Part shown: one piece after another, positions 16,661 to 25,486 of the stretch | Layout: every line of letters starts with the position of its first letter | Position numbering within the stretch: position 1 is the first letter of the stretch | Origin: a virus | Virus record (IMG/VR): IMGVR_UViG_3300003323_000061 | Span: 1-39,116 of that record | Length of the DNA stretch: 39,116 bases | Reading direction: 5' to 3' (one strand) | The notes under the pieces: generated by a model | What the model saw: only the letters and a program-made list of their open reading frames with translations | Database searches by the model: none | Told to the model about the DNA's origin: nothing | Made by a program: the position numbers and the translations under genes

Positions 16661-17079
16661 AGACGATTGTATGTGGACAGGATGAACGTGTCGCTGCTTT
16701 TGTTGCAAAGCAGATCGGCATGGGCGGCAAGTTCGGTAGCTGCGTTGGAATTGGCCTGGAAGAGGACGGCAAATTGATTGCGGGGGTTGTCTTCGACGAT
16801 TACAACGGCTCGAACATTTCCATGCATGTTGGTGCTATTCCTGGCAAACGCTGGATGACCAAAGAATACCTCTGGTATTGCTTTTACTACGCCTTTGAAG
16901 AGGCCAAAGTCAAGCGCATCACCGGAGTAGTCGAGGAAGAAAACATTGCTGCGCAAAAGTTCGACGAGCATCTTGGCTTTGAGCTCGAAACCAAATTGAA
17001 GGACGCCGGAAGAAGCGGGGATCTGCTCATCTATCGGATGTTTAAAGAAGACTGCCGATTCTTAAGGATAAGGAAATGA
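16657..17079 (+). CDS. GNAT-family acetyltransferase-like protein
   Basis: This 140-aa protein has the order of GNAT folds: a beta strand with LIAGVVFDDYNGSNISMHVG, then WMTKEYLWYCFYYAFEEAKVKRITG, and NIAAQKFDEHLGFELE, where a Leu/Gly-Phe step ends the acetyl-CoA domain. It lies within virion genes between nozzle and internal protein. The substrate is unknown; modification of a virion or host protein is possible. Both ends overlap neighbours. Confidence 0.75.
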   Translation: MKTIVCGQDERVAAFVAKQIGMGGKFGSCVGIGLEEDGKLIAGVVFDDYNGSNISMHVGAIPGKRWMTKEYLWYCFYYAFEEAKVKRITGVVEEENIAAQKFDEHLGFELETKLKDAGRSGDLLIYRMFKEDCRFLRIRK

Positions 17080-17981
17080 AATTTCTCTCTGAATTCGTCC
17101 TGAAGCGGCTTGGCGGTGCGGATCCGTGGCGGACGATCTATAACGGTGGAAAGAGTAGTTCGCCTCCACCGCCAGACTACGCTGGCGCTGCTGCCGCTCA
17201 AGGTGCCGCGAACGTTGAGGCTGCCCGCGCAAGTAGCAAGTTGTCCAACCCGAACTTCAGTAACCCATACGGCAGCCGGACGGTTACGTATGGTGTGAAT
17301 GGCGACCCGGACCAAGTAATTGTCAAAGATTCGTTGACGCCAGTCGGGCAGAAACAGTTCGATACAGAGCAGCGCATTAATACGGCGCTGGGCGGGATTG
17401 CCGAGTCAGGCATCGGGCGCATCGGAAACACGCTGGGCACACAGTTTGACATGTCGCAGGTTCAGGCTAGACCTGATTTGTCTAACACATTAAGTCGTGA
17501 CCAGATGACGCAATCGATCATCGACCGCAACCAGCCTCAGATGGATCGTCAGCGCGCCCAGCTGGAGAACCAACTTTCAAATCAGGGCATTTATCGCGGA
17601 TCGGAAGCGTACGACAATGCGATGGATGATCTCGGACGACAAGAGAATGACTTCCGCTTGGGAGCTATTCAAGCTGGCGGGGCCGAGCAGTCGCGCATGT
17701 ATGGCCTGGAATCAGACGCGCGCCAGAATGACATTCAAACACAGTCCTATCTGCGGTCATTGCCTCTGAATGAATTGAATGCTCTGCGCACCGGTTCGCA
17801 AGTCGGAATTCCACAATTCCAATCGTTTTCAGGCCAGAACGTCGCTGCGCCTGACATCATGGGCGCAACAACAAATCAATATAACGCGCAGGTCGGCGCA
17901 ACGAACGCCAAAAATGCCAACAGCGCAAGCACCACGAATGCGGCATTGGGCATTGGTATGGCTGCGGCGATGATGTTCTGA
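17076..17981 (+). CDS. Putative internal or tail virion protein, 301 aa
   Basis: This is a low-complexity, Gln/Asn/Ala-rich protein. It has a Pro-rich segment SSPPPPDYAGAAAAQGAANVE, then repeated helices with conserved SDxQARPDLSNTLSRDQ-like text, and ends in a hydrophobic stretch ALGIGMAAAMMF. It is typical of podovirus ejection or tail-associated proteins. The hydrophobic tail may insert in a membrane. The ATG overlaps the acetyltransferase stop. Confidence 0.55.
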   Translation: MKFLSEFVLKRLGGADPWRTIYNGGKSSSPPPPDYAGAAAAQGAANVEAARASSKLSNPNFSNPYGSRTVTYGVNGDPDQVIVKDSLTPVGQKQFDTEQRINTALGGIAESGIGRIGNTLGTQFDMSQVQARPDLSNTLSRDQMTQSIIDRNQPQMDRQRAQLENQLSNQGIYRGSEAYDNAMDDLGRQENDFRLGAIQAGGAEQSRMYGLESDARQNDIQTQSYLRSLPLNELNALRTGSQVGIPQFQSFSGQNVAAPDIMGATTNQYNAQVGATNAKNANSASTTNAALGIGMAAAMMF

Positions 17982-18550
17982 TGCTCAGTGCGCGCGTTTA
18001 TGAGGCGTTGGACCGCGAAGTGGCTCCGTTTCCGCGCCTCAACTATCAGGACAAAACTGTCTATGCAAAGCATCTTGGCCTGATTCATCAAATCATTACT
18101 GCAAGCGAGGGAATGCTGGAAGAGGCAGCGCTGGCCGACTCGCCATGTGCGGCGTACTTTGCAGAGCACTTGGAAGAAGAGCGAAACCATGCAGAATGGC
18201 TGCAGAAAGATATTCAAGAATTGGGGTGCAAAGCTTCCCCCCTCGAATATCTGGCGGCTGGTCTTGCAGGTTCACAGTATTACTTGATCAAACACGTTAC
18301 GCCAATGGCGTTGCTCGGGTACATGGCCTTACTTGAGGGCTACCCGGCCAGCGATGAGCAAGTCGCCGAGCTTGAAGCCTTATACCCTAATTCAGTATCG
18401 ACTTTGAAGTACCACGCAGTCCACGACCGAGAGCATCGGGCCGAACTGATTAATCAATTAGACGCCGTGCCTGACGAGTTCCACGACATCATCGTATGGA
18501 ACGCGGTGCAGTCAGCACGGTTATATGGACATCTCTTGAACGGTCTGTGA
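17981..18550 (+). CDS. Heme-oxygenase-like diiron protein
   Basis: This 189-aa all-helical protein looks like the iron-containing redox enzyme (HDO) superfamily. Candidate ligands are E43 (ASEGML), E67 and H70 (EEERNHAEWLQKD), E119 (ALLEGYP) and H148/D149/H152 (HAVHDREH). E-x2-H, the mid-helix Glu and HD-x2-H fit a diiron site. Such proteins oxidise small substrates, but here the gene is embedded between virion genes, overlapping the stop of one and lying one base from the next. It could be an accessory enzyme or a structural use of the fold. Confidence 0.65.
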   Translation: MLSARVYEALDREVAPFPRLNYQDKTVYAKHLGLIHQIITASEGMLEEAALADSPCAAYFAEHLEEERNHAEWLQKDIQELGCKASPLEYLAAGLAGSQYYLIKHVTPMALLGYMALLEGYPASDEQVAELEALYPNSVSTLKYHAVHDREHRAELINQLDAVPDEFHDIIVWNAVQSARLYGHLLNGL

Positions 18551-18551
18551 C

Positions 18552-19877
18552 ATGGCAATCAAAAACGTCAGTTTTACCGCTCCGACAACGGACTTTGACA
18601 TCGAGCGCAAGAAAGTTGAGCGCGCACGCCAGATGGCTACTTTGTTGGGGCAGCAGGCAACTACGCCATTGGAAGGGCAAATGGTGAGCGGGCATTACAT
18701 CGCGCCAAGCCCACTGGCGGCTGTCGGCAAGATTGCGCAGGCGTTTGCATCTAAAAAGCAGATGGACGACTTGGATGCTAAGGAAGCGGACATTGGTAAG
18801 CGCCAAAACCAGCAGTTGATCGAAGGTTTGCAGAATTACCAAAACCTGTTGCAAGGCACTCCGGACCAGACGGTCGAATCGAAAGCAATGGTGAGCGAGG
18901 ACGGTACGCCGCAGACAAAGACGATTCCTGGCACCCCCGGAAGTCGCCAAGCCGCTTTGGCTAGCTTGCTCCAGTCAGGCAATCCGATGCTACAACAGTA
19001 CGGCCTGCAACAGGCGTTTGCCAAGCCAGAATCGCAATTCAACAAGATCGATCCGAAAGATTACACACCGCAATCGATTGCCAAGTTTGCGCAGACGCAA
19101 AACTATGGCGATCTCATGCCAGCTCGGAAAATGGAATTGGCCCCGTCTGGGCAAGTATGGAATCCGTATGATGTGACTCCGGGTTCAGTATTGGCGGATC
19201 CGAACAAGCCGTTCAGCGTTGGCGCTGATGGCAAGCCTGTTGCGAACACGCAGTTCCAAAACTACGAGATCAATAAGGCGGTCGCCGGGAAGCCTGTTAC
19301 AAGCGTTTCCGTCAACACGGCTACGAAGCCGTTTCTTCAAGAGATCGGAAAAGGTGCGGGCGACGCAGTCAACAATGCGTATGCTGGTGCGCAGTCCGCA
19401 GCATCGACGCTGCAAAACGTCAACCAAATTCGCCAAGGATTGGGGAATGCGATGCTCGGCCCTGGCGCAAACGTGCGCGTCACGTTGGCGCAAATTGGAC
19501 AGACCTTGGGCATTGGCGGCAAAGATACTGCGGAACAATTGCAAAACACTCGCCAAGTCATTCAAGGCCTCGCTCGTCAAGAGCTGTCCGCCGCAAGTCA
19601 GATGAAGGGCCAAGGCCAGATCACGGAAAGCGAACGCGGCATATTGCGCCGTGCGGAAGCAGGCGATATTTCGGAGTTCACCAAACCAGAACTGGAGACA
19701 TTGCTTAACGCCGTCGAAAAAACTGCACGCTATCGCATCAACGCCCACCAACAGAACATGGAACGCCTGCGCCAGGATCCTAACGCGCAGGGAATCGTCG
19801 ATTACATGCAGGTCAATGTCCCGCCACCATCCAATCAACCGGCATCCAATGGCTTCAGCATCCGGAGACTCCCATAA
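18552..19877 (+). CDS. Internal virion (ejection) protein, 441 aa
   Basis: This is a large helical, Gln/Ala-rich protein. It has N-terminal MAIKNVSFTAPTTDFDIERK, a middle part AAVGKIAQAFASKKQMDDLDAKE, and long amphipathic C-terminal helices (residues 260-400). It lies in the ejection-protein position of podovirus genomes, next to another of similar style. It likely leaves the virion with DNA. No catalytic motif is visible. Confidence 0.65.
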   Translation: MAIKNVSFTAPTTDFDIERKKVERARQMATLLGQQATTPLEGQMVSGHYIAPSPLAAVGKIAQAFASKKQMDDLDAKEADIGKRQNQQLIEGLQNYQNLLQGTPDQTVESKAMVSEDGTPQTKTIPGTPGSRQAALASLLQSGNPMLQQYGLQQAFAKPESQFNKIDPKDYTPQSIAKFAQTQNYGDLMPARKMELAPSGQVWNPYDVTPGSVLADPNKPFSVGADGKPVANTQFQNYEINKAVAGKPVTSVSVNTATKPFLQEIGKGAGDAVNNAYAGAQSAASTLQNVNQIRQGLGNAMLGPGANVRVTLAQIGQTLGIGGKDTAEQLQNTRQVIQGLARQELSAASQMKGQGQITESERGILRRAEAGDISEFTKPELETLLNAVEKTARYRINAHQQNMERLRQDPNAQGIVDYMQVNVPPPSNQPASNGFSIRRLP

Positions 19878-21715
19878 TGGCGCGTTTTGAGATCACGGGA
19901 CCAGACGGCCAGAAATACGAGATTACTGCGCCAGATAGTGCCTCCGAGAAGGATATTCTGGCGTACGCCCAACAACAGTTTGCCGCACCGAAAGCGCAGT
20001 TGCCGCAAAAGACTTACGACCCGACCGAAGGCATGTCAACCTTGGACAAAGGTCTGGCGGGCGTCGGCAAGGCCTTCGTGGACACCTATCGTGGCGGCAA
20101 GCAGCTATTAGGCATTGGCGATCAAAAGGAATTGCAGCGCGAGATCGACGAATCGCGCCAACTTGATAAGCCCCTGATGGATACGACCGCAGGCACGGTA
20201 GGCAATGTTCTCGGCAACGTGGCTATAGCAGCACCAACCGCCATGATCCCAGGCGCGAATACGATTGCTGGGGGCGCAGCGCTCGGCGCGTTGACTGGCG
20301 CGGCCCAGCCTGTTGCATCCGACGAGAGCCGGTTCAACAACATCAAATCCGGCGCGATCTTCGGCGGTGCAGTGCCGGCTGTTGTACGAGGCGGTAAAGT
20401 CATTAAAGCGGGCCTGGTAGACCCATTTACCAAAGCTGGACGTACGCGGATTGTGGGCAATGCTTTGAACAATGCTGCTTCGGATCCGCAAGCTGCGGCG
20501 CAAGCCATGCGCTCGGCTACCGGGGCGACGCCGGGGTTCATGCCTACGGCGGGGCAGGCCTCGAACGATGCAGGCATTGCTTCTGTAGAGCGAACCGCCC
20601 GCGCAATCGATCCAGCCGGTTTTGGGGACGTGGACAAATCGCAGCGTGCCGCACTGGTCAATGCCTTGCGCAGCGTGGCAGGAACACCCGAAGAGCGCGC
20701 AGCAGCAGTGGCTGCCAGAGAAAGCGCCGTTGCGCCTTTGTACGATGTCGCAAAACGCACAACGGTCGATGCTGATCCACAATTCGAGGAATTGCTGAAG
20801 CGTCCGTCGATGCAGTCTGCGATGAGCCAAGCGCAAAATCTCGCATCGGAACGTGGGCAGCAGTTCAAACTGCAATCCAACCCGGCACCGCAGCCGAGTG
20901 CAATTCTGGATGCAAATGGCAATCCGATGTCTAGTGCCGGCACTTCAACGCAGTACAGCGGGCAAGGCTTGCACGATTTGAAAATGGGTCTGTCCGATGC
21001 CATCGGCTCGCCAGCCCAAGGCATGCAAGGCGCGCAACGCTCCGCAGCCGTGGGTACCCAAAACGACTACCTGAATTGGCTTGAATCGAAGATCCCTGAG
21101 TATGGACAGGCGCGGCAGACTTTCGCGGAAATGTCAAAACCTATCAACCAGATGGATGTAGGCAAGGAGCTATACCAGCGGTTCGTTCCTGCCCTAGCAG
21201 ATGGAGCTGACGTACCGTTCAAATCGCGAGCCGACGCGCTAGCACAAGCCCTGCGAAACGGAGACGACTTGACCCGGAATGTAACTGGAATGAAGAGCGC
21301 GACGCTGGAAGGCACGATGACGCCAGAACAGCTCTCGCTACTTCGAGGCGTGGTAAGCGATTCGCAGATGAAGGGTGCAGCAGAGACCGCTGGACGTGGA
21401 GTCGGGTCTGACACCGTGCAGAAAATGGCGATGTCAAACCTTGTATCGGAAGCGGGAATGCCTAGCTGGATTGGCAGTCTTGCGCCACTACGTCCGGCAG
21501 CGGGCATTCTCAAGACAATTGGCGATGTCGTCTACAGCAAGAACGACGACACGATGCGCCACATGTTGGCTGACATATTGAAGGATCCGCAGGCAGCAGC
21601 CGCAGCAATGGAGAAAGCAGGCGTATCGCCTACGCGAATCGCGGAGTTCCTGAAGCTTGGGGCGCAGGTTCCGGTTATGGCTGTGCCTTCAATTGCTAAT
21701 GCGCAGAAGGAGTAA
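19877..21715 (+). CDS. Internal virion / DNA-ejection protein, 612 aa
   Basis: This is the largest protein after the portal. It starts with a small domain, MARFEITGPDGQKYEITAPD...AYAQQQF, often fused to phage ejection proteins. A Gly/Ala-rich hydrophobic segment at about residues 105-150 (GTVGNVLGNVAIAAPTAMIP) could cross a membrane. The remainder is helical. It would form part of a trans-envelope channel during infection. The length and position fit a P22 gp16 or T7 gp15/16-like role, though sequence similarity is not obvious. Confidence 0.65.
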   Translation: MARFEITGPDGQKYEITAPDSASEKDILAYAQQQFAAPKAQLPQKTYDPTEGMSTLDKGLAGVGKAFVDTYRGGKQLLGIGDQKELQREIDESRQLDKPLMDTTAGTVGNVLGNVAIAAPTAMIPGANTIAGGAALGALTGAAQPVASDESRFNNIKSGAIFGGAVPAVVRGGKVIKAGLVDPFTKAGRTRIVGNALNNAASDPQAAAQAMRSATGATPGFMPTAGQASNDAGIASVERTARAIDPAGFGDVDKSQRAALVNALRSVAGTPEERAAAVAARESAVAPLYDVAKRTTVDADPQFEELLKRPSMQSAMSQAQNLASERGQQFKLQSNPAPQPSAILDANGNPMSSAGTSTQYSGQGLHDLKMGLSDAIGSPAQGMQGAQRSAAVGTQNDYLNWLESKIPEYGQARQTFAEMSKPINQMDVGKELYQRFVPALADGADVPFKSRADALAQALRNGDDLTRNVTGMKSATLEGTMTPEQLSLLRGVVSDSQMKGAAETAGRGVGSDTVQKMAMSNLVSEAGMPSWIGSLAPLRPAAGILKTIGDVVYSKNDDTMRHMLADILKDPQAAAAAMEKAGVSPTRIAEFLKLGAQVPVMAVPSIANAQKE

Positions 21716-21838
21716 GCGCTTCAGCTTCCCATCCTTCATGTACTTCTGAACGAGAAATCGCCCAGGAAGCGCAACACAGCCGAACAGAATCACCGCAGCA
21801 AACGGCTTCAGCAGTAAGGCAAGTTCCCAGTTTTGCAT
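21689..21838 (-). CDS. Small reverse-strand membrane protein in late region
   Basis: This 49-codon ORF starts ATG at 21838 and ends inside the 3' end of the convergent ejection gene. The product, MQNWELALLLKPFAAVILF then GCVALPGRFLVQKYMKDGKL, has one hydrophobic helix and a basic tail. Similar tiny reverse-oriented proteins occur between ejection and fibre genes in related phages, as far as I recall. Ribosome-site strength is low (GGTGAAAC). The function is unknown. Confidence 0.55.
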   Translation of the reverse strand: MQNWELALLLKPFAAVILFGCVALPGRFLVQKYMKDGKLKRLLLLRISN

Positions 21839-21850
21839 GTTTCACCATAG

Positions 21851-21872
21851 ACCCGCCTAGCGCGGGTTTTTT
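21851..21872 (+). terminator. Terminator before the tail-fibre gene
   Basis: The stem ACCCGC/GCGGGT with a 5-nt loop is followed by TTTTTT. It is a standard Rho-independent terminator for late transcription from the left. The T-run is on the plus strand only. Confidence 0.75.
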
Positions 21873-21917
21873 ATTGGCACGTCGGGATGACGTTCCGTTT
21901 CACTTACAGGAGTCACT

Positions 21918-23612
21918 ATGCCACGTAATGGCGCGGGTACTTATGTACTCCCAGCAGGCAATCCAGTTGTTTCTGGCACCACGATTAGCAGCACGGTACA
22001 GAACAATACCATGAACGACATCGCCACGGCACTGACGGGCAGCATCCCACGAAATGGTGAGGCGGCAGCAACGGCGGATCTGCCTATGGGGAACTTCAAG
22101 CATACTGGGGTAGGTAACGGTACGGCACGAAACCACTATGCAGCGGTTGGTCAAGTTCAGGACGGCTCCTTTGAATGGCTGGCGTCAATCGGTGGCACGG
22201 CGGATGCAATTACTGCATCAACCACTCCCGCTTTCACAGCCTATACGGCAGGCCAAGCATTCAAATTCACCCCAACTGGCAGCAATACCACTAATGTCAC
22301 GATCAACATTAACGCAGTTGGAGCCAAAGCAGTTACAAAGGCCGGCGCAACGGCATTACAGGCCGGGGAAATCGTTGCTGGCACTACCTACGAGCTTGTT
22401 TATGATGGAACCCAGTTTCAGGTTATCAACCCTACGTCATTGCTGCAAAACGGGTTCAATCTACAAGGGGCACTTAACTATAAGCGCTCTACCATCGCGG
22501 CCACCGCTACGACCACGCCTCTTTGGACGCAGCCTAATGGCAACATCCAAGATTGGACGGGCACCCCAACCATCACCGATTTTCCTGCTGCCCCTCAAGC
22601 CGGTGCACAGCGCGAGGCATACCCAGCGGCAGGAACAATCATTACCAATGCTGGCAATATCAGCGTTCAAGGCAATGCAAACTACACCATCACGGCTGGC
22701 GACAGGTTGGTGGTTACTGCGGTCACGACAACCACATTCTATGTCGCGGTATTTCGCAAGGACGGGCAGCCGCTAGCAATTACATCGAAGATCCAGCCTA
22801 TCACTGCATCTGTTGCAGCAAATGCGCTGACTCTCACAATCAACCCAACATCGCTTGACTTCCGATCCGCAACTGCTGGAAGCGGCACAGTAAATACGCG
22901 CACCATTTCCAGCGCTATTTCGATGACGGTTTCCAGCGGATCAACGCTTGGGACTCAGAACGCGACACTGGCTCGAATTGCCGTGCTCGCCATTGATAGC
23001 AGCGGCACGATTGAGGTTGCATGCGTCAACATTTCTGGTGGCGTCAATCTGGACGAAACCGGATTTATCTCCACTACCGCAGAGGGAGGCGCTGGCGCTG
23101 CCGACAGTGCGGGCGTGATCTATTCGACGACAGCCCGCTCAAATGTCCCATATCGCTTGGTTGGATATATCGAATCCACTCAGACCACGGCTGGCACTTG
23201 GGCCTCATTCCCTAGCGTTATTCAAGGCGCTGGCGGTAGCGCAACTCTGTCCACCAACCTGAACGCAATTGGTTCTGCGCCGATGTTTGCGTGCAGGGCT
23301 TGGGTCAACTTTAACGGGACTGGCACGGTCGCCATTCGCGCATCCGGCAACGTTTCCAGCATTACCGATAACGGCGTTGGCGATTACACGGTTAATTTCG
23401 GCACTGCCATGCCAGACGCGAACTATTCCGTTCTGGCGACATGCCATCAAGTGGCAACCGCCGGTGCAACGAACCGAAGTATGGGTATTTATACGACCAC
23501 AGAAACAGGTGGCTCGACGTCCTACACCACGACAAGTGTTCGCTTGGCTTCTCAGATTTCCAACGGCACGAACATCGATACACAAACTGCCAACGTGGCA
23601 ATCTTTAGATAG
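21918..23612 (+). CDS. Tail fibre / spike protein
   Basis: This 564-aa, Thr/Ser/Ala/Gly-rich beta protein starts MPRNGAGTYVLPAGNPVVSG, which is a standard N-terminus for phage fibre proteins. The stalk (residues 40-180) is repetitive and beta-rich (AFKFTPTGSNTTNVTININ). The C-terminal part, with ACRAWVNFNGTGTVAIRASGN and YSVLATCHQV, resembles a receptor-binding or trimerisation domain. CAGGAGTCACT precedes the ATG. It would recognise the host surface. A small protein and an SGNH hydrolase follow. Confidence 0.85.
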   Translation: MPRNGAGTYVLPAGNPVVSGTTISSTVQNNTMNDIATALTGSIPRNGEAAATADLPMGNFKHTGVGNGTARNHYAAVGQVQDGSFEWLASIGGTADAITASTTPAFTAYTAGQAFKFTPTGSNTTNVTININAVGAKAVTKAGATALQAGEIVAGTTYELVYDGTQFQVINPTSLLQNGFNLQGALNYKRSTIAATATTTPLWTQPNGNIQDWTGTPTITDFPAAPQAGAQREAYPAAGTIITNAGNISVQGNANYTITAGDRLVVTAVTTTTFYVAVFRKDGQPLAITSKIQPITASVAANALTLTINPTSLDFRSATAGSGTVNTRTISSAISMTVSSGSTLGTQNATLARIAVLAIDSSGTIEVACVNISGGVNLDETGFISTTAEGGAGAADSAGVIYSTTARSNVPYRLVGYIESTQTTAGTWASFPSVIQGAGGSATLSTNLNAIGSAPMFACRAWVNFNGTGTVAIRASGNVSSITDNGVGDYTVNFGTAMPDANYSVLATCHQVATAGATNRSMGIYTTTETGGSTSYTTTSVRLASQISNGTNIDTQTANVAIFR

Positions 23613-23621
23613 AGGGCGATC

Positions 23622-23879
23622 ATGGGGAAATGCATAGTCTTCAGGAATGCAGAAGGGAATGTATCTGTTATCACTCCCTCGCCAGAGTGGCTTAATCAGT
23701 ATGGGATTAACGAGATTGCCCGCAAGGATGTACCGGCCAGTACGCCATACAAAATAGTTGATTCCGCTGACGTTCCAGAGGATCGCGAATCTCGAAACGA
23801 ATTGTTTGGCGATTTCAGCCTGCCAGATGGCTATGGCGTCGGGGCAGAGGCATGGTTCAAAGAGAGGGGAATGCTATGA
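23622..23879 (+). CDS. Small fibre-associated protein, 85 aa
   Basis: This soluble acidic protein includes VITPSPEWLNQYGINEIARKD and ends GAEAWFKERGML. Small genes directly after a fibre often encode assembly or chaperone functions; that is the likely role here. Its stop overlaps the ATG of the esterase gene (ATGA). Confidence 0.6.
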   Translation: MGKCIVFRNAEGNVSVITPSPEWLNQYGINEIARKDVPASTPYKIVDSADVPEDRESRNELFGDFSLPDGYGVGAEAWFKERGML

Positions 23880-24805
23880 CCTATCGCGCTTTTGGTGACA
23901 GTATCACCGCTGGTCAATCGGCAGCAGCAGGACGAAGCTACGTCAATCTGCTTGCACAAGAGCTTGGCGTAACAATCCAAAACTATGGGGTTTCAGGGAA
24001 TTGCGCCGCTGATCAAGCTGCTCCGATCTATGCATCAAACATCGTGGCGGGTGACGTCTCCACGTGCATGATCGGCACAAACGATCAAATGAAGTATGGA
24101 ACGGATACGGCGAAGCGGGCGGCGTTCAAGAATGCATTACTTGCAGAACTGGCCTGGCTCGCAATGCCCAGCAAGACAACTGCCCGCAATGCTGCTGTTA
24201 CCTATACCGGAAGCTGGGCAGACACTCCCGGCTCGATTGGCCGATGGTCTTATACGAACGGAGATACTGCATCGTTCTCAATTACAGGCGATACGGCTTT
24301 CCTCAGCTTCCTCGTCCATGATACGCAGTATTCCACTGCGGATATTTATGTGGATGGCGTCAAAAAGACGACATTCAACGGCCACGCACCAGGCGTGGCA
24401 ACGAAAGTCGGATTGCAATATGCGCCTGCGCTGGTGATATTGACCGGCCTAGGTGCCGCAGCGCATACGGTGCAGATCGTCATCACTTCCGCTAGCGGCT
24501 CCCCAAATAAGCTGTTCTTCGATTGGTTCGCAACTCCGAATGCTGGCGCAACCGTTGTTATGGCCTCCCTCCACCGCCTTACTGCGAATGGCTATGCGGC
24601 CGCTGGTGGCAGCGAAGAAAACGTGCTGGACTACATGAATACCACGCAAGACGCGGTGGACATGCTCGTCGCATACGGCCTTGACATCAGGTTTATCGAC
24701 AATATCAGCACCCTCATACCCGCTAATGATCTTGTATCAGACGGCATTCATCCGAACTCCGTTGGGCACTATAAGCTCTTCGAGAAGTTTCTCGCTGCCA
24801 TCTAG
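23876..24805 (+). CDS. SGNH/GDSL hydrolase (probable glycan deacetylase)
   Basis: This 309-aa protein has all main SGNH blocks: FGDSITAGQS with Ser9, the GVSGN block near 38-42, GTND at 67-70, and SDGIHPN with Asp289 and His292. Residues 100-215 form an inserted beta domain (SITGDTAFLSFLVHD) resembling a carbohydrate-binding jelly roll. It follows the fibre and its partner, so it probably removes acetyl groups from host surface polysaccharide during adsorption. The ATG at 23876 follows AGAGAGGGGA; upstream Met codons lie in another gene. Confidence 0.85.
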   Translation: MTYRAFGDSITAGQSAAAGRSYVNLLAQELGVTIQNYGVSGNCAADQAAPIYASNIVAGDVSTCMIGTNDQMKYGTDTAKRAAFKNALLAELAWLAMPSKTTARNAAVTYTGSWADTPGSIGRWSYTNGDTASFSITGDTAFLSFLVHDTQYSTADIYVDGVKKTTFNGHAPGVATKVGLQYAPALVILTGLGAAAHTVQIVITSASGSPNKLFFDWFATPNAGATVVMASLHRLTANGYAAAGGSEENVLDYMNTTQDAVDMLVAYGLDIRFIDNISTLIPANDLVSDGIHPNSVGHYKLFEKFLAAI

Positions 24806-24843
24806 GCCTCCAACAATTATTCCATTGCCAGCTTGGGAGCTGC

Positions 24844-25008
24844 ATGCCAGAACTCGACAAAGATTCGATGAAAGAGGCCGTCAAGGAGGCCATCAAAGAA
24901 TGGCTGAATGAAAAGGCATCCGAGTTCGGCTGGTGGACGTTGAAGTGGCTCGGTTCTGCTGCGGTGGCCGGGATTCTGTGGTTGGCCGTAAAAAAGGAAA
25001 TAGGATAA
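24844..25008 (+). CDS. Small lysis-region membrane protein
   Basis: This 54-aa ORF has an acidic-basic amphipathic N-terminus (MPELDKDSMKEAVKEAIKEW) and one transmembrane helix, residues 32-49 (TLKWLGSAAVAGILWLAV). It lies between the esterase and the holin. It may be an antiholin or a second holin, but no family is certain. Confidence 0.55.
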   Translation: MPELDKDSMKEAVKEAIKEWLNEKASEFGWWTLKWLGSAAVAGILWLAVKKEIG

Positions 25009-25018
25009 GGAGCTTCAT

Positions 25019-25486
25019 ATGCTAATGGCACTTCTTTCGTTTTTGGGCGGTAATGCCTTCCGCATGCTATTTGGCGAGGTCATGGCGTTCTTCAACAAGA
25101 AGATTGACCATGAACAGGAAATGGCTCGGATGGAGCTGCAGGGCCGGTTAGATGCAGAGCAGTCAGCGAGACAACTGGAAGCGATCAAGACGCAAGCGGC
25201 CCTCGGCGTTCAAACCATCCGCGTACAGGGTGAGATCGACCTCGATAAGCTGGCTGCAGAAGGTTTCAATACCGCCGTAGAACTGACGGGCCGTATCACT
25301 GGCGTCAAGTGGGTAGACGCCTGGAACGCCGCAATTCGTCCTTTCTTGGCAACCGTATGTATCGCCCTAATCGTTCTGTATGTGGCTTCCATGAATTGGC
25401 GCATTGACGATAAGGTGTGGTCAATCATCGGCGCTGCTCTCGGTATTTTCATCGCAGATCGTCAATTGCTGAAGCGCGGCAAATGA
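25019..25486 (+). CDS. Holin (three-TM, GTA-holin-like)
   Basis: This 155-aa membrane protein has a hydrophobic N-terminus, a charged coiled-coil middle (residues 28-90), and two C-terminal TM helices, about residues 105-122 (IRPFLATVCIALIVLYVASM) and 130-146 (WSIIGAALGIFIADRQL). This matches the holin of three TMs described for gene-transfer agents and phages. GGATAAGGA lies upstream. It overlaps the endolysin start, as expected for a lysis cassette. Confidence 0.75.
   Translation: MLMALLSFLGGNAFRMLFGEVMAFFNKKIDHEQEMARMELQGRLDAEQSARQLEAIKTQAALGVQTIRVQGEIDLDKLAAEGFNTAVELTGRITGVKWVDAWNAAIRPFLATVCIALIVLYVASMNWRIDDKVWSIIGAALGIFIADRQLLKRGK

Noticed and set aside
20108-21024. Two long reverse ORFs opposite the ejection protein
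   Set aside because: Both have Cys/Arg-rich, low-information translations typical of antisense frames.
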